This document shows, one piece after another, positions 1 to 7,878 of a stretch of 64,000 nucleotides of DNA; position 1 is the first letter of the stretch; each line of letters opens with the position of its first letter. Source of the stretch: Paracoccus nototheniae (GTDB taxonomy: Bacteria > Pseudomonadota > Alphaproteobacteria > Rhodobacterales > Rhodobacteraceae). Below the pieces are notes generated by a model. It had not been told where the DNA came from. It saw nothing but the letters and a program-made list of their open reading frames with translations, and ran no database searches. The DNA lies in the NCBI RefSeq assembly GCF_004335005.1, contig NZ_RQRT01000008.1:1-64000 (forward strand), in the 5' to 3' direction. The position numbers and the translations under genes were made by a program.

Positions 1-122
1 CATGTTCGGCAGGCTCAAGGATTGGAGGCGCGTGGCAACGCGATATGACAGATGTCCGAAGATCTTCCTCTCGGCCATCGCCCTCGCAGCAACCGTCATC
101 TATTGGTTATGAATCCTGACCC
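1..122 (+). mobile_element. 3' end of an IS5-type insertion sequence
   Basis: The window opens inside an insertion sequence. After the transposase stop at 110-112 comes TCCTGACCC (114-122), then TA (123-124) inside CTAG. IS5-family elements of the IS427 type commonly insert at and duplicate a short TA-containing target, so the right terminus is probably at about 122. The left end lies outside the window, so the inverted repeat cannot be matched here. Confidence 0.6.
2..112 (+). CDS. IS5-family transposase, C-terminal fragment
   Basis: The frame reads MFGRLKDWRRVATRYD followed by a stretch ending in ATVIYWL and a TGA. This is the characteristic C-terminal end of IS5-family DDE transposases of alphaproteobacteria: the last catalytic-region helix with R-L-K-x-W-R-R-V-A-T-R-Y-D and the hydrophobic end. 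The catalytic triad is upstream, outside the window. The ATG at position 2 is internal, not the start. The gene is cut by the window edge, so whether the full transposase is intact cannot be judged. Confidence 0.8.
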   Translation: MFGRLKDWRRVATRYDRCPKIFLSAIALAATVIYWL

Positions 123-139
123 TAGCAAAAGACGCTCTA

Positions 140-436
140 GTGGAGGCGACCAATCAGGATGCTCAAGATCTCAGGCGGGCTTACACGCACTTTCAATTCT
201 TGGTCCCTTCATTTGAGGGGGGTGACCAGGTTCTGTCTATTGGGGTGCTTCGTCAAAAAATTGGAAACGCGATACATTCGTTAATTAATGAAATTGATAA
301 GGGTCAAAGTGAGCTAAACGCTTACCATGTCAAGCTGTTGACCCCAGAGACGTACGATACAGGCAGCATAAAGGAGCTGAATTTTGCCGTTGAGAAATTG
401 GAGAAAGAATTGAGAGGCTATATCGCAATGGAGTGA
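140..436 (+). CDS. hypothetical protein, possibly the 3' remnant of a gene cut by the IS
   Basis: A 98-residue frame with GTG start. Its sequence is hydrophilic, probably helical, and unrecognised. Base composition is clearly more AT-rich than the surrounding chromosome and codon use differs, which suggests foreign origin. The same frame is open upstream through the IS border to position 113, so the GTG may be accidental and the frame may be the tail of a longer gene truncated by the IS. No convincing ribosome binding site precedes the GTG. Confidence 0.4.
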   Translation: MEATNQDAQDLRRAYTHFQFLVPSFEGGDQVLSIGVLRQKIGNAIHSLINEIDKGQSELNAYHVKLLTPETYDTGSIKELNFAVEKLEKELRGYIAME

Positions 437-492
437 TTATTTTGTGATGAGGGGGGGAATGATATAGGAGTTTGCCGTAAAGTTATAGAAGC

Positions 493-792
493 CTACCGCA
501 ACCGCCTCCGAATATCATCCCGATCCCCGCGCACCATCCCCGGGATCAGAAACAGATCGATCACGCACCACAGCGCGACAAACGCCACCAGCGGCCAGCC
601 GATCAGCACCATCGTCAGCAGCCAGCCCAAGGCCCACAGCGACAGCATCAACAGCCCGCTGATCCAGCGGCCCAGATACATGCGGTGCACGCCAAAGCCC
701 CACAGAAAGATCAGCAGCAGATAGGCGATCAGCGGCGACTTCGCCTCATTGGCGACCCGTTGCTCGATCAGCAATTCCCGTTGCGTGTCCAT
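493..792 (-). CDS. TM2 domain membrane protein
   Basis: A 99-residue membrane protein. Residues about 18-70 fit the TM2 domain: a first hydrophobic helix (LIAYLLLIFLWGF), the turn G-V-H-R-M-Y-L-G-R-W, then a second hydrophobic segment. A further hydrophobic stretch and a basic tail (RGDRDDIRRRLR) follow. TM2 proteins are small inner-membrane proteins of unknown biochemical role. The gene stands alone, convergent with the IS remnant. The family assignment is firm; the function is not known. Confidence 0.8.
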   Translation of the reverse strand: MDTQRELLIEQRVANEAKSPLIAYLLLIFLWGFGVHRMYLGRWISGLLMLSLWALGWLLTMVLIGWPLVAFVALWCVIDLFLIPGMVRGDRDDIRRRLR

Positions 793-856
793 CCGTCCAA
801 GGCTCCTTGTCCTGCGCCGGGCCGTGATGACCCGCCTTCAGGACATAAGAACACGG

Positions 857-890
857 AAACCCCGCGCAAGGTTTCGCCTGCGCGGGGCCA
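857..890 (-). terminator. hairpin after the PPC-repeat protein
   Basis: A 9-bp perfect stem, CCCCGCGCA (860-868) with TGCGCGGGG (879-887), lies just downstream of the minus-strand gene at 927-2267. On the minus strand it is followed by only three T residues, so it is at best a weak intrinsic terminator. Confidence 0.4.
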
Positions 891-926
891 GTCCCATCCT
901 TGCGGGGATTCACATGCTTGTGGGGA

Positions 927-2267
927 TCACGGCGCGGCGGGCGCTGCCGGGGCGGGCGCCGGGGCTGCGTCCGTGTCCTGACCCACACGCTCGAACCGCT
1001 CAAAGACCAGACCCACGGGGCGGATCGGCGCGCCGGGCTGATCGGGGCGGTTCAGATCGGTCAGGGCCAGCCGGTAACGGCCCGGCTCCAGCACGACCGG
1101 GCCCATCCGGGCATCGGTGCCGCCTGCCGAATCGTCGTCCTGCCCGACCACCGCGCCATTTTCGCCGAACAGCGCCAGTTTGGCATCGACACCGACCAGC
1201 CCGCCATAGGCGCCCACGACCAGCGCGGTTTCCCGCTCCAGCGTGAAATCCAGCCATTGCGCGCTGCCATCCTGCAGGACGACCGTCTCGGTCGTGGTGG
1301 TCAGATCGATGGTCTGCATGGGGTAATCGCCGTCAAAGGGTGGCGCCAGTTCGCCCTTGCGCCAGGCGCTGCGCAGAAAGTTGTCGCGGTCCAGCGCCTC
1401 GACCGAGACATCGATCAGGCCCTCGCCTGCCGAGATCGGGGCGACCCCCAGACAGTAATCGCCCGCCGCCAGCCCGCTTGGGAAATCCAGCCGCGCATTC
1501 AGCCCGTCGGCATCGTCATTCGCGGCGATCTGGGCGCCCGCGCCGTCGAACAGCACCATGTTCGGGTCCAGCCCGACGCTGGCGGCGCGCAGGGTGACCG
1601 GCGTGGTCGCATCCAGCGAGAACCGCAGATAGCGCAGGCTGCCATCGGTCTGAGTGCGGGCGGGCAGGGCCCCGTCCAGCGCGCCGTCCGACAGCGCCTC
1701 GGCCGACAGGGGCTGGCCCTCGGTCTCGGGCGTGCAGGCGGTGATGGTGGTGCTGGCCGGTTCGCTCAGCAAGGGCGACATCTCGGGGCGCGACAGCTGC
1801 ACGGTCGCGGTCATGTCGGATGCGCCGATGGGGATCAGCCGCACGCAATAATCGCCCGGCCCGACCGATTGTTCGATCCGCGAGGCAAGGCCCACCGCAT
1901 CGTCGTTTTCGGCCAGCAGATCGCCCTCGGGCGTTTCCAGCCGCAGCGAGGGGTCGGCGTCCGGCGCATCCGCTTCGACCCGCAGGGCCTGGGACGCCGC
2001 GCTGACGCGGAACATCGCATAGGGGCTGGTCGTGGCTGTCGTGGACATCTGCCGGGACAGCGGGCCGTCCGCCGTGCTGAGGTCGCTGGTCTCGGCCCCG
2101 TCGCCCAGCCACAGCGCGGGCTGGCCCGAACAGGTCGGTCCTTCGGCTGCGGCCTCGGGCGCCGGCGGCGCGCTGTCCTGCGACAGGGCGGGCAGCGGCC
2201 AGGCTGCCAGCAAGGCCACGGGCAGCAAGGCCACGGGCAGCGGAACAAGACGGGACATGAGACTCAT
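927..2267 (-). CDS. secreted protein with tandem PPC-like domains
   Basis: A protein of 446 residues starting at the ATG with an AGAAGG ribosome binding site; the longer open frame lacks one. Residues 1-30 are a Sec signal peptide ending ALSQ. The mature part has at least three similar beta-rich modules. Each carries a pattern like L-x-D-x-x-G-x-x-I-A-x-N-D-D-A followed by G-x-Y-C-V/L. This is the pre-peptidase C-terminal (PPC) type of domain found in secreted bacterial proteins. No protease domain is present, so it is probably a periplasmic or extracellular binding protein. The C-terminus is Ala/Pro-rich. It is divergent from pheT. Function unknown. Confidence 0.6.
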   Translation of the reverse strand: MSLMSRLVPLPVALLPVALLAAWPLPALSQDSAPPAPEAAAEGPTCSGQPALWLGDGAETSDLSTADGPLSRQMSTTATTSPYAMFRVSAASQALRVEADAPDADPSLRLETPEGDLLAENDDAVGLASRIEQSVGPGDYCVRLIPIGASDMTATVQLSRPEMSPLLSEPASTTITACTPETEGQPLSAEALSDGALDGALPARTQTDGSLRYLRFSLDATTPVTLRAASVGLDPNMVLFDGAGAQIAANDDADGLNARLDFPSGLAAGDYCLGVAPISAGEGLIDVSVEALDRDNFLRSAWRKGELAPPFDGDYPMQTIDLTTTTETVVLQDGSAQWLDFTLERETALVVGAYGGLVGVDAKLALFGENGAVVGQDDDSAGGTDARMGPVVLEPGRYRLALTDLNRPDQPGAPIRPVGLVFERFERVGQDTDAAPAPAPAAPAAP

Positions 2268-2464
2268 GATGACACCTTCTGGTTGAACGGAACGGTCGGT
2301 TGGCGGCAGACTGTCACCCCGGACCGGCAACCGCAAGCGCGCGCATCCCGTGGTTTTTGTCCGGTTCCGGGGGTTTTCCGCCGATCCGGCTTGACCCTTG
2401 GCGCCCGGCACGGTTCAAGACGGCAAACCCCTTTAGCGGCCCGGATCCGGAAAGCACACAGCCC

Positions 2465-4852
2465 ATGAAGTTCACCCTCTCCTGGCTCAAGGAGCATCTC
2501 GACACCACCGCGACCCTGGGCGAGATCGCCGAGGCGCTGACCGATCTGGGGCTGGAGGTCGAGGATATCCAAGACCCCGCCGCACGGCTTGGCACCTTCA
2601 CGCTGGCGCGGATCGACCAGGCCGAACAGCACCCCGATGCCGACCGGCTGCGGGTCTGCCGGGTGATGACGGATGAGGGCGAAAAGCAGATCGTCTGCGG
2701 GGCGCCGAATGCCCGGGCGGGCATCACGGTCGTCCTGGCCAAGCCCGGCGATTATGTGCCGGGCATCGACACGACCCTTGGCGTGGGCCGCATCCGGGGC
2801 GTCGAAAGCCATGGCATGATGGCCAGCGAACGAGAGCTGGAGCTGTCCGAGGAACATGACGGCATCATCGAGCTGCCCTCGGGCGAGGTCGGCCAACGCT
2901 TTGTCGACTGGCTGGCGCAGAACGCGCCCGACAAGATCGACCCGATGATCCATATCAAGATCACCCCGAACCGCCCCGATGCGCTTGGCGTGCATGGCAT
3001 CGCACGCGATCTGGCCGCCCGGGGTCTGGGCGTGCTGAAACCGGTGACGGTCCAGCCGGTCGAGGGCGCGTTCCCCTGTCCCATCGGCGTGACCATCGCA
3101 CCCGAGGTGGCGGCCAAGGCGCCGTTCTTTGCGGGCCGGGTGGTTCGCGGCGTGACCAATGGTCCGTCGCCCGCCTGGCTGCAAAAGCGGCTGCGCGCGA
3201 TCGGGTTGCGCCCGATCAATGCACTGGCCGATATCACCAATCTCCTGACCTTTGACCTGAACCGCCCCTTGCACGTCTTCGATGCGGGCAAGGTCTCGGG
3301 CGATCTGACCCTGCGCGGGGCCGTGCCGGGCGATCAGCTGCTGGCGCTGGATGACAAGACCTATGCCTTGCCCGAAGGCGCGGTGGTGATCTGCGACGAT
3401 GCGGGCGTGGAAAGCATCGCGGGCATCATGGGGGGGGCGGCCTCGGGCGTGTCCGAGGGCACGACTGATGTGTTCATCGAGGCCGCCTATTTCGATCCGA
3501 TCAGCACCGCCGCCGCAGGCCGGGCGCTGAAGATCAACAGCGATGCGCGCTATCGGTTCGAACGCGGCATCGACCCGGCTTTTACGCGCGACGGGCTGGA
3601 GCTGGCGACCCGGATGGTCATGGATCTGTGCGGCGGTGAACCCTCGCAGGTCGTGACCGCAGGCGCGTTGCCCGACACAAGCCGCGCCTATCGTCTGGAC
3701 CCGCAGCGGACCAGCCGCCTTGTGGGCATGGACATCCCCGAGGCCGAACAGCGCGCAACGCTGGAGGCGCTTGGTTTCCGGTTGGAGGGCGACATGGCCC
3801 ATGTCCCCAGCTGGCGCCCCGATGTGCTGGGCGAGGCCGATCTGGTCGAGGAGATCGCCCGCATCGCCAGTCTGACCAAGCTGCAGGGCAAACCCCTGCC
3901 GCGTCTGCGCGCCGGTGTGCCCTTGCCGGTGCTGACGCCCCTGCAGGTGCGCGAACGGACCGCGCGGCGGATGGCAGCGGCCCTGGGCTATGATGAATGC
4001 GTGACCTATAGCTTCATCGACCAGCGTTCGGCGCAGCTGTTCGGCGGTGGCACGGATGCGCTGCGGGTGGACAACCCGATCAGCAGCGAGATGAGCCATC
4101 TGCGCCCCGATCTGCTGCCCGGCCTGTTGCAGGCGGCGGCGCGCAATCAGGCGCGCGGCTTTGCCGATCTGGCCCTGTTCGAGATGGGCCCCGTCTTTTC
4201 AGGCGGCGAGCCGGGCGAGCAGTCGCTGAGCATCAGCGGCCTGCTGATCGGCTTCAGTGCGCCCCGCGATCCCTTTACCAGCCGCCGCAAGGTCGATCTG
4301 TATGACGCCAAGGCCGATGCCGAGGCGATCCTGCAGGCGATCGGTGCCCCGGCCCGCGCCCAGATCACCCGCAAGCTGGAGGGCTGGTGGCATCCGGGCC
4401 GGGCAGGGACCATCGCGCTTGGCCCCAATGTGCTGGCGACATTCGGCGAGATCCATCCCCGCGTGCTGGCCCGGATGGATGTCAAGGGCCCTGCGGTCGG
4501 CTTTACCATCCGGCTGGCCGCCGTGCCCTTTCCCAAAGCGAAGACTCCGACGCGTCCGGCGCTGGATTTGGCGGGTCTGCAGGCGGTCGACCGCGATTTC
4601 GCCTTTGTCGTGGGGCCGCAGGTCGAGGCGCTGACGCTGGTCAATGCCGCGCTTGGCGCCGACAAGGCGCTGATCGCGCAGGTGTCGGTCTTTGATCAGT
4701 TCGTCGGGCTGGAGGGCGACCGGAAATCGGTGGGCATCACCGTGCGCCTGCAGCCGCGCGACAAGACCCTGACCGATACCGAGATCGAGGCGGTCAGCCG
4801 CAAGATCGTCGAGAAGGTCGAGAAGGCGACGGGCGGCACCCTGCGCGCCTGA
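2465..4852 (+). CDS. pheT: phenylalanine--tRNA ligase beta subunit
   Basis: A 795-residue beta subunit of the heterotetrameric phenylalanyl-tRNA synthetase, which charges tRNA-Phe. Start MKFTLSWLKEHLDTTATLGE is the conserved N-terminus. The order is: tRNA-binding OB fold (about 40-150), B3/B4 editing region (about 210-380), B5 domain (about 400-470), a catalytic-like core, and a C-terminal ferredoxin-fold anticodon-binding domain (about 700-795, with RDFAFVV and GLEGDRKSVGITVRL). Length matches the bacterial family. The alpha-subunit gene pheS, often the immediate upstream neighbour, is not next to it: the upstream gene is divergent and unrelated. Confidence 0.97.
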   Translation: MKFTLSWLKEHLDTTATLGEIAEALTDLGLEVEDIQDPAARLGTFTLARIDQAEQHPDADRLRVCRVMTDEGEKQIVCGAPNARAGITVVLAKPGDYVPGIDTTLGVGRIRGVESHGMMASERELELSEEHDGIIELPSGEVGQRFVDWLAQNAPDKIDPMIHIKITPNRPDALGVHGIARDLAARGLGVLKPVTVQPVEGAFPCPIGVTIAPEVAAKAPFFAGRVVRGVTNGPSPAWLQKRLRAIGLRPINALADITNLLTFDLNRPLHVFDAGKVSGDLTLRGAVPGDQLLALDDKTYALPEGAVVICDDAGVESIAGIMGGAASGVSEGTTDVFIEAAYFDPISTAAAGRALKINSDARYRFERGIDPAFTRDGLELATRMVMDLCGGEPSQVVTAGALPDTSRAYRLDPQRTSRLVGMDIPEAEQRATLEALGFRLEGDMAHVPSWRPDVLGEADLVEEIARIASLTKLQGKPLPRLRAGVPLPVLTPLQVRERTARRMAAALGYDECVTYSFIDQRSAQLFGGGTDALRVDNPISSEMSHLRPDLLPGLLQAAARNQARGFADLALFEMGPVFSGGEPGEQSLSISGLLIGFSAPRDPFTSRRKVDLYDAKADAEAILQAIGAPARAQITRKLEGWWHPGRAGTIALGPNVLATFGEIHPRVLARMDVKGPAVGFTIRLAAVPFPKAKTPTRPALDLAGLQAVDRDFAFVVGPQVEALTLVNAALGADKALIAQVSVFDQFVGLEGDRKSVGITVRLQPRDKTLTDTEIEAVSRKIVEKVEKATGGTLRA

Positions 4853-4875
4853 GCGGAGCGCCTTTGGCCGGAAAG

Positions 4876-4932
4876 CCGGGGGGCCAGCCCCCCGGTCCCC
4901 CCGGGATATTTTTGCCAAGATGAAAGAGGCGC
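4876..4932 (+). repeat. dispersed intergenic hairpin repeat, copy A
   Basis: An 8-bp stem CCGGGGGG (4876-4883) / CCCCCCGG (4888-4895) is followed by a core CGGGATATTTTTGCCAAGATG (4902 on) and AAAGA. Related copies lie near 30768, 40680, 40874 and 62784. Here the element sits 3' of pheT, where its hairpin could also act in termination. Confidence 0.7.
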
Positions 4933-4983
4933 CGCGGCGATGGGGTCGGGCTGCGTCTTTTTTGTGGGGGGGGGGAGGGATTT

Positions 4984-5057
4984 TGGAGCGGGTGACGGGA
5001 ATCGAACCCGTGTCTCTAGCTTGGAAGGCTAGGGTCTTACCATTACACAACACCCGC
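4984..5057 (-). tRNA. tRNA-Gly(TCC)
   Basis: A 74-nt gene including an encoded CCA. The acceptor stem GCGGGTG pairs with CACCCGC. The anticodon stem CTAGC/GCTAG encloses the loop CTTCCAA, giving anticodon TCC (Gly). The T arm contains GGTTCGATTCC. The discriminator base is T. It lies convergent to pheT and upstream of tadA in genome order but on the same strand as tadA. Confidence 0.96.
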
Positions 5058-5108
5058 GCTGAGCGGCTGTATAGGACGGAGCGGCGGCGGGTTCAAGCGC
5101 TTGCGGCA

Positions 5109-5561
5109 TCAGCGCCGCGCGGCGAAGAAGCTTTGCAGCAGCGCGCGGGAGGGCTGGGCCGAGAGGCCGTCATAGACCTGCGGGCGGTGGTGGCATTGCG
5201 GATGGTCGAAGACCCGCGCGCCATGCGTCACGCCGCCCATGCGCGGATCGTCGGCGCCGAAATAGAGCCGTGCGATGCGGGCGGCCGAGATGGCGGCGGC
5301 GCACATCGGGCAGGGTTCCAGCGTCACCCACAGGTCATGGCCGGGCAGGCGTTCCGACCCGAGGCGCGCGCAGGCGGCGCGGATCGCGAGGATCTCGGCA
5401 TGGGCGGTGGGGTCGTTCAGCTCTCGGGTGCGGTTGCCTGCGGCGGCGATGACGCGTCCCCGGGGGTCGGTGATGACGGCGCCCACCGGCACCTCGCCGC
5501 GCAGGGCGGCGGCCCGCGCCTCGGCCAGGGCCTGATCCATATGGGTGGTGAAATCCGCCAT
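5109..5561 (-). CDS. tadA: tRNA-specific adenosine deaminase TadA
   Basis: A 150-residue enzyme that deaminates the wobble adenosine of tRNA-Arg(ACG) to inosine. The start MADFTTHMDQALAEARAA is typical. The zinc/catalytic motif T-A-H-A-E (about 50-54, proton-shuttling Glu) and the zinc ligands in L-E-P-C-P-M-C-A-A-A-I (about 82-92) are intact. Length fits the family. It is divergent from the pseudouridine synthase gene, 109 bp away. Confidence 0.95.
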   Translation of the reverse strand: MADFTTHMDQALAEARAAALRGEVPVGAVITDPRGRVIAAAGNRTRELNDPTAHAEILAIRAACARLGSERLPGHDLWVTLEPCPMCAAAISAARIARLYFGADDPRMGGVTHGARVFDHPQCHHRPQVYDGLSAQPSRALLQSFFAARR

Positions 5562-5670
5562 GCCGCCCTTGTGGCAAGCTGGGGGCGGCTGCGCAAGGAA
5601 ACGCTTTCCTTGTGCGGGGGTTGGGCGTAGACACCCCTCTTTGCCCCGCAGAGATGCGAAGGAGACGCGC

Positions 5671-7488
5671 ATGACCGACGACCAGATCCCCGACCGCAAG
5701 ACCCCCCAGACCGCGCCGCGTACCGAGGCCGACCGCATCGCCAAGGTGATGGCCCGTGCGGGCATCGCCAGCCGCCGCGAGGCCGAGCGCATGATCGTCG
5801 AGGGGCGCGTCAGCGTGAACGGCAAGAAGATCGACAGCCCGGCGCTGGACGTGCTGCCCACCGACCGTATCACCGTCGATGGCAAGAAGCTGGAAGATCC
5901 GCAGGAAACCCGGCTGTGGCTGTATTACAAGCCTTTGGGGCTGATCACCTCCGAGAATGACGAACTGGGGCGGCAGACGGTTTTTGACGCCCTGCCGCGC
6001 GAGATGCCGCGGGTGATGACCATCGGTCGGCTGGACCTGAATTCCGAAGGCCTGCTGCTGCTGACCAATGACGGAGAGCTGAAGCGGCGGCTGGAGCTGC
6101 CCTCGACCGGCTGGCTGCGCCGCTATCGGGTGCGGGTGAACGGCACGCCAAGCGACATGACCTTCGACCCGCTGCGCCGGGGCGTGACCATCGAGGGCGA
6201 GGATTTCTCGCCCATGGAGATCAAGCTGGACAGCCAGCAGGGCGCCAATGCCTGGATCAGCGTCGGCATCCGCGAGGGCAAGAACCGCGAGATCCGCCGC
6301 GCCATGGCGCATGTCGGGCTGCAGGTGAACCGGCTGATCCGGATCGGCTATGGGCCGTTCAAGCTGACCGGGATCGACAAGAATCAGGTGATCGAGGTCA
6401 AGCGCAAGGTGATGCGCGACCAGCTGGGCGGGCTGTTGACCGGCGATGTGGATGAAAAGCCGCGCGAGATGCGCCCGCGCGGGGCCGAAGGGTCGCGTGG
6501 GCCCCGGCCCGAGGCCGGTGATGCCGGGCCGCGCCGCTTTGCCGCCAAGCCGGGCTTTGCGGGGAAACCGGCCTTCGCGGGCAAGCCGGGGGCGCGGGGT
6601 CCGGGGGATCGCGGCGCTGCCGGCGGCGATGACCGGGCGCCGCGCAGCTGGGGGGCCAAGGCGCCTGCGGGCGATGAGGCGCGTCCGCGCTTTCAGGGCA
6701 AGCCCGCCGGTCCGCGTGGCGATTTCGGCGACCGGCCACCGCGCCCTGCGGGTGACAAGCCGCGCTGGAAAAGCGGCGGCGCGCCCGAGGGGCGCGGCGA
6801 GGGCCGGGGTGGACCGTCGGACAGGCCGCGTCCTGCGGGCGACAAGCCGCGTTTCCCGGCCAAGCCGGGCGATGCGCGCAAGCCTTTTGGCGCATCCCGT
6901 GATGGCGGGCCCGATGGCGGTCGCAAACCCTATGGCAAGCCGCGCGGGGATGGCCCCGATGGTGCGCGCAAGCCTTATGGGGCGCGCGGGGATGGTCCGG
7001 ATGGTGCGCGCAAGCCCTTTGGCGGGCCGCGCGGGGATTCTGCCGACGGGGCGCGCAAGCCTTACGGGGCGCCCGAGGGTGGCCGCAAGCCCTATGGCAA
7101 GCCGCGTGATGCGGGGGATGCAGGCGCGTCCTCGGCCAAGCCGCGGTTCGAGGGCGGCAAGCCTTATGCCGGCCCGCGTGGGGATGGGCCCAAGGGTCCG
7201 CGCAAGCCCTTTGGCGCGCCGCGTGACGGGGCAGGCGACGGGCCGCGCAAGCCCTATGCCGGATCGAAGCCCGGCGAGGGTGGCAAGCCCCGGTCGGGCG
7301 GTGGCGGCAAACCCTATGGCGGACCGAGCCCCGAACGTGGCGGCGATCGCCCGGCGGGACCGGGCAGGCCGGGCGGGGCCGGAAAGCCCTTTGGCGCCGG
7401 TCGTCCCGCAGGTGGCGGCAAGCCGGGTGGCGCACCACGGCCCGGCGGTGCGGGCAAACCCTTTGGCAAGCCGCGCACGCCGCGCTGA
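5671..7488 (+). CDS. RluB/RsuA-type pseudouridine synthase with long repetitive basic tail
   Basis: A 605-residue protein; start ATG preceded by AAGGAGA. Residues about 22-70 are an S4 RNA-binding domain. Residues about 80-250 are the RsuA/RluB/RluE/RluF catalytic domain with the motif GRLDLNSEGLL (Asp122 is the expected nucleophile) and R-E-G-K-N-R-E-I-R-R. These enzymes make pseudouridine in rRNA; RluB modifies 23S rRNA position 2605 (E. coli numbering). From residue 262 to the end is a 340-residue low-complexity tail rich in Gly, Pro, Lys, Arg and Asp. It contains repeated R-K-P-Y/F-G and P-R-G-D-G-P-D-G units. The tail is probably disordered and RNA-binding. Such tails occur in alphaproteobacterial homologues, but this one is long. 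The exact rRNA target is inferred. Confidence 0.88.
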   Translation: MTDDQIPDRKTPQTAPRTEADRIAKVMARAGIASRREAERMIVEGRVSVNGKKIDSPALDVLPTDRITVDGKKLEDPQETRLWLYYKPLGLITSENDELGRQTVFDALPREMPRVMTIGRLDLNSEGLLLLTNDGELKRRLELPSTGWLRRYRVRVNGTPSDMTFDPLRRGVTIEGEDFSPMEIKLDSQQGANAWISVGIREGKNREIRRAMAHVGLQVNRLIRIGYGPFKLTGIDKNQVIEVKRKVMRDQLGGLLTGDVDEKPREMRPRGAEGSRGPRPEAGDAGPRRFAAKPGFAGKPAFAGKPGARGPGDRGAAGGDDRAPRSWGAKAPAGDEARPRFQGKPAGPRGDFGDRPPRPAGDKPRWKSGGAPEGRGEGRGGPSDRPRPAGDKPRFPAKPGDARKPFGASRDGGPDGGRKPYGKPRGDGPDGARKPYGARGDGPDGARKPFGGPRGDSADGARKPYGAPEGGRKPYGKPRDAGDAGASSAKPRFEGGKPYAGPRGDGPKGPRKPFGAPRDGAGDGPRKPYAGSKPGEGGKPRSGGGGKPYGGPSPERGGDRPAGPGRPGGAGKPFGAGRPAGGGKPGGAPRPGGAGKPFGKPRTPR

Positions 7489-7495
7489 TCACGAC

Positions 7496-7527
7496 AAAAG
7501 GCCGGACCCCAGGGTCCGGCCTTTTTC
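7496..7527 (+). terminator. intrinsic terminator after the pseudouridine synthase
   Basis: Stem AAAAGGCCGGACCC / GGGTCCGGCC followed by CTTTTTCTT. The A-run on the left arm means it can also terminate hemP-side transcription on the minus strand. Confidence 0.9.
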
Positions 7528-7556
7528 TTGACGCGATCGCCCGTCTGGCGCGGGGT

Positions 7557-7733
7557 CTATTTCGTCAGGATCAGCTTGCCCGCGCGGGTGATGCGCAACT
7601 GATAGACCTGTTCGTCCAGCACGATCAGGGCCTGATTGCCGCCCTGCGTCAGCTGGTTGGCATCATGTTGCGGCATCCGGGCCAGAATCGAGGTGCCGGG
7701 GCGGGTGAAATCGGCGGGGCGCGTTGCGGTCAT
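7557..7733 (-). CDS. hemP: hemin uptake protein HemP
   Basis: A 58-residue protein beginning MTATRPADFT and ending in QLRITRAGKLILTK. The C-terminal Y-x-L-R-I-T-R-x-G-K-L-I-L-T-K is the diagnostic HemP signature. HemP is a small protein encoded in heme-uptake loci; in some bacteria it acts as a regulator of heme receptor expression. The gene stands alone here between a terminator and znuA, with no heme receptor or transporter in the window. Its AT-rich upstream region (7734-7830) could hold an iron-responsive operator, but I do not see a clear consensus site. Confidence 0.88.
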   Translation of the reverse strand: MTATRPADFTRPGTSILARMPQHDANQLTQGGNQALIVLDEQVYQLRITRAGKLILTK

Positions 7734-7851
7734 GGGTCAGCCTCGTGATGTGGCATTGATGATGCCCTAAAGCTGACAAATTCATTCAGGTTTGTCAAAG
7801 TAAAAGAGTCGGGAATCTGAAATCCCTCGAAATTCCTTGCAAGCCGGGGGC

Positions 7852-7872
7852 GGCGGCCCTTCGCGGGCCGCC
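7852..7872 (-). terminator. hairpin after znuA
   Basis: GGCGGCCC (7852-7859) pairs with GGGCCGCC (7865-7872) around TTCGC, 6 bp past the znuA stop. No T-run follows on the minus strand. It may be a 3' stabilising hairpin or a weak terminator. Confidence 0.45.
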
Positions 7873-7878
7873 CGGAGG

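Noticed and set aside
2264-4099. 611-codon minus-strand frame opposite pheT
   Set aside because: Shadow of pheT in a GC-rich genome; no start signal and no known domain.
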